A DNA stretch of 64,000 bases, taken from positions 23,810,697 through 23,874,696 of the forward strand of contig NC_087068.1 in the NCBI RefSeq assembly GCF_963678635.1. The letters run 5' to 3'. The DNA is from Symsagittifera roscoffensis (Eukaryota; Xenacoelomorpha; Acoela; Convolutidae). A program made the translations under genes and the position numbers. The notes below the pieces were generated by a model. The model searched no databases and had not been told where the DNA came from. It saw only the letters and a list, made by a program, of their open reading frames with translations. This document shows positions 59,601 through 64,000 of the stretch, in pieces. Every line of letters starts with the position of its first letter. The first letter of the stretch is position 1.

Positions 59601-62076
59601 TTGTCATGGCCTAATTAGTTCGTATGCCAAGATGCATAACAATCCGAAAACGTGAATTAAAACATTACGCGGAACAAATTTGCAGGTGAGGGAAAAGGAA
59701 AAGAGCCAACAATTTTAAAAAGAAAAAACTGAAAGATCATGGGGGCCACAAAGTGAAACTGAAAGGTGTGTTGGCGAACAAATTTTGCAATAGTCATAAC
59801 AGCATTTAAAATAACTGAAAAATGAACGCATGAAAAGTGGGCGGGGGGGGGGGGGGAGGGGATGGTAAGCTGGAAAAAACCATACCATCAGCACAAATCA
59901 AATCGCCAGAAAAAACCAAGCACATGAAAGGCTATATTCATGGAAACACATTCACGAATTTTCAATACACGGCTCTTTTCCAGTTTCCCCTTTGATTTTT
60001 TCTGAAATCCGTTAACTGAAAGTCGATTTAAAATGACTTTTGATGTCATAAACTCCAATAAAACGTGTCAGCGTGAACAAGCGAACAAATTTCTGCAGCA
60101 TTTCGGACATGCAAATTGCAAAGTGAACAATTTATGAACAGCTTTATTTTGTAATTTTAGGAGGGGGTGGGAAACTGGAAATGTGAGAAATGTTGTAAAA
60201 ATTTTGTTCGCCTGTTCACACTGACACGTTTTGATGCAGTTTCTATCAAGAGAAGTCATTTTTGCTCTCCCCCCCCCCCCACCTCACTCAAACATAAATT
60301 TTATGGTCTAACGAGTGGAACTCTTTTTCCTTTCCCCCCTCCCCCCCCACCTGCAAAATTTTACTAGTGAAGTTTTGTTCACTTTATCCGAATGTTACAA
60401 AAATTGGCATGCGAACTGATTAGGCCATGACAAACATTTTTGGTCTACATAATTAACCTTGTAAAACCCCTCGTTACATCATAAAATTGACGCTTATGTG
60501 AGGTGGGGGGGGGGGGGGAGGAGGAAAAAGAGCCACGAGTGGTTTTACTAGGTTAATTATGAAGACCAAATATGCTTGTTATGGCCTAATTAGTCTGCTT
60601 GTCAATTTTCACGACAATCGGACAAAATGAACAGTAACTTCAAATATAAAAATTTGCAGGTGGGGGGAGGAAAAAGAGCCGTCATTTTAAATAGACTTTC
60701 ATAAAACGAATTTTAGAAAAAAAATTGAAGGTGGACTGGAAAAGAGCACAATACACCACTGTTCTAGACACGTGGAAATCTTCTGAAAAGGACACAGCTT
60801 ATGGTTCAAATGTCGACATTATCCTTTACATTCCAGTGCGTATAGCACAACTGGTAGGGTGATATACCAAAGGACCTAAGGTACTTGGTTCAGGTCCAGG
60901 CTAAGCCTGACTCAGGTTACTACTCTCGAGGACGCAGAGCATTAGTTCCCTCTTCGGATCTAGCTCAGGCAGGTCACCTTGAGAAACTTCCTTGGTGATT
61001 TGTCTGAGTTGGGTTTACGAGTAGTAGCCGCCAAGAGGCCTCAAGGTCACGGTTGATCGCCCTACCATTATCTATCTATATAAGGCAAAGGGGTGAGATC
61101 TAACGATCCAACCCCCAATTTTTCCATTTATATATTTTTGTTAAACAGTCGAACGCCTATCAGAGATTTGGCCTAATTTACACGAGTTCAAAGCGCAATC
61201 TGACATTTTGCAAAAATTAGCAAAGTAAGTTACTCATTTTTACAAACACATTTGGTTTAATACACAACCGCGTAAAAATAATGATGACACGGTAGAAACA
61301 GCTGTACCGTTGTTTGTTTTCATGTCCAGACAGATTTTTCTAAAAACAGTCCATGAGTGTTCAAAAGTGTTAAGAATCAAGTATACCCAGGTTGACAAAA
61401 AATGCTCATCATACAATTTTCATAAATGAAAAAAATGCTTATCATACTCTTTCATACAGTTTCATAGAGAAAAAGTAAGTGTATGAAAATAGCAAAATAT
61501 TTTAAATCATTTTTTAATGACCAGAAAGCTTCAAAAGAGGCAATTAGACCAAAAATGTTCACTAAAATCTTTTAAAACACTTTTAAAGTTTTGTATGAAT
61601 TTTCTATGATAAGCATTTTTTCCATAGACTTCATTAATGAAACTGTATGATAAGCATTTTTCTTCTATGGACGTCAACCCGGGTATTTAGACAAATATAA
61701 AAGATAGATGGACCCCCATGGCTTTGCCTTGGTACGAGAGTCTTGCTCTTCTTACCTTTATCATTTATATTAAAGTTTAGTTTCCACCAACATCCCCCCC
61801 CCCCTACCTTTCAACATGTTAATTTTTATAGCTGTTTGATGTGTTAAAAAGCGTGATGTTAAGGTTAAGTCTGACCTGTAGTTCTTTGCACTTTTCTTCG
61901 TATCTCAGTATCTTGTCCTCGAGGTCTCTGATCTTGATGACAAACATCTCCTTGGACACCTCATTCACCCGCTCCCCCTCTCCCCCCGCACCTCCCGACC
62001 CCTCCTTGCTCTTCTTCCCACTCTTCTTACCCCCACTCTTCTTACCACCCTTCTTCCCGCCCTTTTTCTTCCCCAT
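41431..62076 (-). CDS. cfap157: Cilia- and flagella-associated protein 157, nine-exon gene
   Basis: Nine minus-strand exons join in frame to 545 codons (vertebrate CFAP157 is about 520). The start has a Lys/Gly-rich leader (MGKKKGGKKGGKK) as in the family. Next come the conserved IRDLEDKILRYEEKC (residue about 49), EFQQTKDEL and LASLEEFKVQREELEQK (about 134-165). After these are DRDRLKKDMMHKVNIVASDF (about 198-217), ETTKRTIREN (about 226) and, near the C-terminus, GDMGLVPKEG. Nearly the whole protein is predicted coiled coil. Known role: a basal-body/axoneme-associated protein under FOXJ1 control, needed in sperm flagella of mice. Introns 1 (7.8 kb) and 5 (9.0 kb) are swollen by mobile elements; the others are 244-497 bp. 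Intron 3 is GC-AG. No lesion is seen in any exon, so the gene looks functional. Confidence 0.92.
42158..42418 (-). CDS. cfap157: CFAP157 exon 8 (87 codons)
   Basis: Acceptor TTTCAG|TCAAGC, donor CGAATGG|GTAGGT. It encodes DSPLFYRLIDTLLL, then a Ser/Pro-rich linker. Confidence 0.85.
42836..42956 (-). CDS. cfap157: CFAP157 exon 7 (40 codons plus 1 base)
   Basis: Acceptor GAATAG|AATGCT, donor AACTTGG|GTTAGA. The segment before it is about 30 residues shorter than in vertebrates; I found no extra exon in the 332-base intron 6. Confidence 0.8.
43289..43473 (-). CDS. cfap157: CFAP157 exon 6 (2 bases plus 61 codons)
   Basis: Acceptor TTCAG|CGCGTA, donor AAAGAG|GTGGGG. It encodes RKNQSHKAIMAMLKEKNESL. 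It joins exon 5 in frame across the 9 kb intron. Confidence 0.88.
43474..44135. other. CFAP157 intron 5, part before the transposons
   Basis: AT-rich intron; nothing else seen. Confidence 0.6.
44248..44531 (+). repeat. 5' LTR (284 bp)
   Basis: TGTGGTACCGC to TTATCACA. It differs from the 3' LTR at 44293, 44321, 44522 and 44523. A TATAAAACACC (44499-44509) near the end may be a TATA box or poly(A)-related element. Confidence 0.93.
44531..45877 (+). pseudogene. gag: gag of the Ty3/gypsy element, with an in-frame stop
   Basis: One frame from ATG at 44531 to TGA at 45875, interrupted by TAA at 45350-45352 (first part 273 codons, second part 174). The start codon overlaps the LTR end and the primer site, so there is no leader. 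The first part has PPWNFETWFDQFLLAV near residue 30, an acidic/proline stretch (55-80) and EISKLGFWEIVRL and ESFHAALTAHAAKAELG further on, typical of Gag capsid regions. The second part has one intact CCHC knuckle at 45557-45598 (C-KN-C-NKPN-H-FAKM-C) and a degenerate one before it. Gag forms the particle and binds RNA. Confidence 0.85.
44532..44549 (+). other. Primer binding site
   Basis: TGGCGCAGCCAGCAGGAT directly follows the LTR. It has the form of the complement of a tRNA 3' end (…CTGCGCCA), like the serine-type sites of other gypsy elements. Confidence 0.75.
45874..46356 (+). pseudogene. pol: Aspartic protease region of pol, altered active site
   Basis: The frame is -1 relative to gag, as in many elements that use a -1 frameshift; no clear slippery site is seen. 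The active-site triad position reads D-T-R (45922-45930) where the family has D-T-G, followed by SPVSLL. LGLDLQGKLGI near 46158 is the usual downstream part. It ends at TAA (46354-46356), in frame with the reverse transcriptase. The substitution should abolish cleavage of the polyprotein. Confidence 0.8.
46357..47270 (+). pseudogene. pol: Reverse transcriptase region of pol
   Basis: Same frame as the protease. Motifs in order: IQEKGRRIPIHIQ; KKDKSIKLALDAKPINRQ; TVLDLKYAYSQIRL (catalytic D); TGFYGLADMPAEF, then TAA at 46807-46809. After that come FLDDILIVSKG (46855-46887, catalytic D-D), NWLGHNLSAEGI and LRSFMGSINHLSKFIPN. The frame changes at the nine-A run 47192-47200 and again near 47272. 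Confidence 0.88.
47322..49118 (+). pseudogene. pol: RNase H, long linker and start of integrase
   Basis: Open from 47322 in frame 0. RNase H: IKCDASHSGLGATL, THELELLAVVWAVDRFKHYL, IATDHKAL, ending near DYLSREP (47705). A linker of about 290 codons (47760-48640), rich in K, N, S and E, follows. It contains PIIEVDLTAESPSESPED, which looks like a SUMO-interacting motif, and VIKKE. Integrase then starts: LSVVDDCILVDNKLAVP, GHPGHEAML and EECRSC (H-H-C-C zinc module), and QLDYAGP with the first catalytic Asp. The frame ends at TAG where a seven-A run (49097-49103) marks a frame change. RNase H removes RNA template; integrase inserts the cDNA. Confidence 0.85.
49109..49810 (+). pseudogene. pol: Integrase core of pol
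   Basis: It continues the integrase: AIDRYSKFPSVKI, then IRTDQFSGF (second catalytic Asp), then GLVECTIQNIKRRLG (catalytic Glu), the D,D-35-E layout. MSPFEAHFGRLP near 49480 is the usual end of the core. The end of this frame is the first copy of the 400 bp duplication. Confidence 0.88.
49402..50190 (+). repeat. 400 bp tandem duplication in the integrase C-terminal region
   Basis: 49402-49790 is repeated at 49802-50190 with about fifteen substitutions and a one-base deletion near 49820. The 400 bp period shifts the frame by one. Confidence 0.92.
49802..51095 (+). pseudogene. pol: Long basic C-terminal extension after integrase
   Basis: It reads in frame 0 from the second duplicate copy to TAG at 50808-50810, then stays open to TGA at 51093-51095. 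After the duplicate it encodes a region rich in K, R, E, Q, S and G (KNKQQKQSQRQSEEQEEAE, GPLTKPSKIKGGGG), then PEIILDIFNSKDLTAADWN. There is no chromodomain. The role is unknown; such tails may bind nucleic acid or chromatin. Confidence 0.6.
51096..51617 (+). other. Region between the pol tail and the 3' LTR
   Basis: It contains a 73-codon frame (51251-51472) with SWNAEWRVLLQFEEGHQEKE that may be the continuation of the tail after more frame changes. The expected polypurine tract is poor: only GCGGGGTA directly precedes the LTR. Confidence 0.5.
51618..51922 (+). repeat. 3' LTR (305 bp, with 21 bp internal duplication)
   Basis: Matches the 5' LTR at 280 of 284 positions, plus a 21 bp tandem repeat at its end (51880-51900 and 51901-51921). 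Confidence 0.93.
52428..52614 (-). CDS. cfap157: CFAP157 exon 5 (62 codons plus 1 base)
   Basis: Acceptor TTTCAG|GTGTCG, donor CAACTAG|GTAAGC. It encodes ETTKRTIRENVSINSQIQ. The next intron holds the nested transposons. Confidence 0.9.
52640..52740 (+). mobile_element. tRNA-derived fragment in CFAP157 intron 4
   Basis: GTGTGACTGGTG resembles an A box and GGTTCGAGACC (52690-52700) fits a B box. There is no complete cloverleaf, so it is read as a short SINE relic. Confidence 0.4.
52859..52976 (-). CDS. cfap157: CFAP157 exon 4 (39 codons plus 1 base)
   Basis: Acceptor TTTCAG|GGACTC, donor AGAAAG|GTACCT. It encodes the highly conserved RDRLKKDMMHKVNIVASDFR. Confidence 0.9.
53394..53569 (-). CDS. 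cfap157: CFAP157 exon 3 (58 codons plus 2 bases), GC donor
   Basis: Acceptor ATTAG|GAACTG. The only donor that keeps frame with exon 4 is AAGAG|GCAGGT, four bases before a GT. Using the GT (CAG|GTGCC) would put exon 4 out of frame. The GC choice also keeps the spacing of the conserved segment equal to vertebrate CFAP157. Confidence 0.85.
53918..54076 (-). CDS. cfap157: CFAP157 exon 2 (53 codons)
   Basis: Acceptor TTAG|GACTCC, donor GAGAAG|GTAACT, both phase 0. It encodes DSSKEIGNNYDRL to LQQAKDAEK. Length and position match the family, so no exon is missing between it and exon 1. Confidence 0.88.
54077..58638. other. CFAP157 intron 1, part 1
   Basis: AT-rich with no intact gene. At 56546-56830 the minus strand shows decayed coding-like pieces in three frames (KHERRQHTLVVELL, EAMILEEYESCLRLEQ and KLEDLLTEIHAKLEK), perhaps an old coiled-coil or retroelement fragment. 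A 75-codon plus frame near 55923-56147 contains CNYCQKSGNRH, unrecognised. Confidence 0.4.
58647..59021. mobile_element. hAT-type MITE, copy B
   Basis: Homologous to copy A at 6990. Ends CAAGGGCGGATTTAG and the inverse of CAGGGGCGGATCTAG. Perfect 8 bp target duplication TCGGAACG at 58639-58646 and 59022-59029. It carries long C and G runs, which give false Pro-rich frames. Confidence 0.88.
59030..59559. other. CFAP157 intron 1, part 2
   Basis: AT-rich; nothing supported. Confidence 0.45.
59560..59710 (+). repeat. GGCCTAATTAGT repeat, copy 1
   Basis: TAACGAGTAGTTTTACAAGGTT to GGAAAAGAGCC, matching copies at 60297-60488 (reversed) and 60528-60690. Confidence 0.65.
60025..60265. repeat. Foldback repeat
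   Basis: The left arm AAAACGTGTCAGCGTGAACA (60060 on) and its flanks are the inverse of the right arm ending TGTTCACACTGACACGTTTT (60233), with further matching to TGACTT on both sides. A loop of about 80 bases holds a G-rich run. Confidence 0.7.
60297..60690. repeat. GGCCTAATTAGT repeat, two copies head to head
   Basis: 60297-60488 reads as the reverse complement of 60528-60690, with G/C runs between and inside. Shared motifs are GGCCTAATTAGT, GGTTAATTATG and AATTTGCAGGTGGGGGG. Confidence 0.7.
60836..61085 (+). mobile_element. tRNA-derived SINE
   Basis: A box TAGCACAACTGG (60843-60854) and B box GGTTCAGGTCC (60887-60897) fit the pol III consensus. A non-tRNA body of about 160 bases follows, and a tail of TATC repeats ends at 61081. 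It differs from the copies at 7.8-16.7 kb. Confidence 0.75.
61386..61683. mobile_element. Tc1/mariner-type MITE, short form
   Basis: Terminal inverted repeats CCCAGGTTGAC and GTCAACCCGGG lie between TA dinucleotides. The internal AATGCTTATCATAC motifs match the long form at 32107-33226. Confidence 0.75.
61713..61745 (+). mobile_element. 3' end of a second Helentron-like family
   Basis: The hairpin CCATGGCTTTGCCTTGG followed by TACGAGAGTCTTG copies the layout of the family H 3' end (hairpin, then TACGAGCAGTCTT) with a different hairpin sequence. Confidence 0.45.
61876..62076 (-). CDS. cfap157: CFAP157 exon 1 (67 codons)
   Basis: ATG at 62076. It ends ELQ at CAG|GTCAGA, phase 0. Basic leader, then the first coiled coil. 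Confidence 0.9.
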
Positions 62077-62300
62077 ATCTGCTTACGTAGGCAACTACTC
62101 TCGCAAATATCGTTTCAAATTGCGATCGCTATAGCAGAAACAAAGCAATAGCGTTGTTCTCGATTCGAATGGTTGTTCCGGGTTTATCGCTGAAGTTGAT
62201 ATCAGAAAACAGTTTTAATGTCGTTGCATGAATATTGCATAATAATCAAAATGTAATTAAATGGCAGTTCAGTTTTTAATACTGCTCCATATGATAGATA
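62077..62300 (-). promoter_or_regulatory. Presumed 5' UTR and promoter of CFAP157
   Basis: Immediately upstream of the start codon the minus strand has GTTGCCTACGTAAGC (62084-62098). GTTGCC is a perfect half of the RFX X-box found at many ciliary genes; the second half is poor. No TATA box is evident. Confidence 0.3.
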
Positions 62301-63322
62301 ATAGAAATGTATCGTTTTTAAAATGCTGAATTAGATGCATGTTTTTTTTTTCTCATGAAGCACGTGCGTTTGAACAAAATAAAAACGCTTTTGACAGTAC
62401 TTTTAAAATGAATAGGCTGCTTCTATGTGTGTTTGCGTGATGCTAAAATTTGTGGTTTTCGCTTCAGAATTGTGGTTCACGTTCCCAAGCAATCTCAAAC
62501 AGAAGAACAAAAACTTATGGTTTCTACCCTGGTTCAACCCCCCCCCCCCCTCCTATGCTCGACTTATGACTGATGTTTCGACTTGCAAGTCGAGAAGGTG
62601 CAATTTTTGTAATGAAAATCCGCCAAGAAGCAACTTTAAGTCGATCACATAAGCTCGAAACAAACCCAATTTTCAACGAGAAGGTCGAAATATAGGTCGA
62701 CAAAAGTCGATGCATAAATCGAGCAAATTAGAAATAAAGATTGTAGTAAAAAATCAGATAAAACAAATAAACAGGCCCAGTGAAATAGGATGTGAATGAT
62801 TAAGTGTTCCTTCATAACTCGTAACCTCGGTTGAGTTCTCATTGGAAATTTGAAAAAACAGTTTTCGACAACGCTGATTTGGCGCTAAATTTTTACACAA
62901 TAGCAAATTTCAGCACTGACTTGACACTGATTCACAGCTGGAAAACCCAAAAAAATTAGCGATAAATTATCAATGAAAATTTAAAATTTCATTGTAATAG
63001 CAAATGTTACTGATAAGTTAGCGCTGATTTAGCAATGAATATTTAGCGATGAATGGCGATTAGTTATAGCGATGAATTTTCAAATTAATTTTTCCTTATT
63101 GCAATAGCAAATTTTGAAGCTAAAAAAGTTGTTTGACTTTTTGCTTTCTTATCCACTGCAACATAAATTTTCTTGAAACTCTCAAAATTTTTCTCAAAAA
63201 TCCAAAAAAAAAAACAAACTTCTCTAAATATTATTTGCATGGTTGTGAAAAAGCAAAAATTATAGTTAGAGAAGGTTATTATCAAAGATTCTTTTTACTT
63301 GAATTTTTCAACTGAAAATTAT
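62301..63322. other. Non-coding stretch
   Basis: No supported gene. C run at 62540-62551. TTAGCGATGAATGGCGATTAG-like short repeats at 62890-63075. Confidence 0.4.
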
Positions 63323-63848
63323 TGTTCCGACTTTCGATACAAAAGTAACGAATATTTGTGCTCGGGGTGGGTTTTTTTTCTTCAGACAAATTTCGACTTT
63401 TTAACTAGCCATTTTTGACGGAATTTTTTTTCATCATTCGAAAGGTATTGTTGTCCTGAGCTCAAATTTGAAAAGATATTTTACCTGTGATCATTTTTCG
63501 TAAAGTTACGGGGGTTTAAAGATTGCCATTTTGGCCAATTTGGGACAATTAACGCGCGATATATTTCGCGCTATTAACGGGTAAGCAAGAGTTAATCCGT
63601 CTTAGAAATCGTTCCAAATTGGTTAAAAGAAGCTTATGTGCCATAATTGGTTTGTTACAAGGAGCTAAATCTATCCTTTTGTACTTTGTATGGCGTGTGG
63701 GGGGATGATTTTCATAAAAAAAATTCAAATTTTAGAATTTTTTTTTTTATTTTGTTTTATTTCTTGAATTTTTAAATGTTATTACTGTTCCATAAACCTT
63801 AAAAGGCAGTCGGAACATTCAGGGCTTCGCCCTGATACGAGCAGTCTT
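63323..63848 (+). mobile_element. Family H copy 10, full length
   Basis: TGTTCCGACT (63323-63332) is inverted as AGTCGGAACA at 63808-63817. The hairpin CAGGGCTTCGCCCTG lies at 63820-63834, then GATACGAGCAGTCTT to the end. 526 bp. Confidence 0.9.
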
Positions 63849-64000
63849 GTCTCATTTTGCAGCTATAATAAGCAATTTTTCATCCTCAATTCCAGCGCTG
63901 ATTTTTATAAAAAAAACATTCTCGCTAAATCGTTGATAAATAATGGTTAATTTATTTATCTGTGAAATATCACGGAAATATTTTAAAAATCCTATTAAGA
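63849..64000. other. Right edge
   Basis: AT-rich; nothing seen. Confidence 0.5.

Overview
This is a window of AT-rich animal nuclear DNA, probably from an invertebrate. It has spliced genes with GT-AG introns, one forkhead gene, one ciliary coiled-coil gene and a dense load of mostly non-autonomous mobile elements. There is no bacterial operon structure, CRISPR array or rRNA gene. I cannot name the species from the sequence alone.

Layout. At 1-4828 (minus strand) is the 5' half of an LTR retrotransposon: putative LTR (4419-4828), primer binding site (4394-4416), a 1.2 kb repeat-bearing leader, a 155-codon basic ORF, and a Gag-like ORF of at least 908 codons that leaves the window at its left edge. 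From 5.4 to 18.2 kb lie a foldback element, a hAT-type MITE, at least seven tRNA-related SINE-like copies embedded in degenerate long repeats, and a 1.8 kb segmental duplication. Between the two duplicate arms are minus-strand relics resembling structural proteins of virus-like invertebrate DNA transposons (the F54H12.2-like family and its small companion). From 18.2 to 35.9 kb are many copies of one ~527 bp element family (called family H here), a 1.25 kb tandem duplication, a decayed LINE, several large inverted repeats and a palindrome-rich Tc1/mariner-type element.

The two host genes are both on the minus strand. A single-exon FoxD-like forkhead gene lies at 36066-37076. CFAP157, a cilia/flagella-associated coiled-coil protein, spans 41431-62076 in nine exons that I could join in frame to 545 codons. 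Its intron 5 (9 kb) holds a Ty3/gypsy retrotransposon (44248-51922, 5 bp target duplication ATTAC) that landed inside an older copy of family H. Its intron 1 (7.8 kb) holds a hAT MITE, inverted repeats, a tRNA-derived SINE and a Tc1/mariner-type MITE. A further full-length family H copy lies upstream of the gene at 63323-63848.

The most informative signals are these. (1) Family H has a filled site and a paralogous empty site in the same tandem duplication, which fixes its ends: no target duplication, insertion between T and T, a 10 bp asymmetric inverted repeat and a 3' hairpin, as expected of a Helitron2/Helentron-type non-autonomous element. (2) The left-edge retrotransposon has an unusual two-ORF front end. 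(3) The CFAP157 gene model includes a GC-AG intron. (4) There is the nested stack in intron 5. (5) There is the virus-like structural-gene relic at 15.2-16.2 kb.
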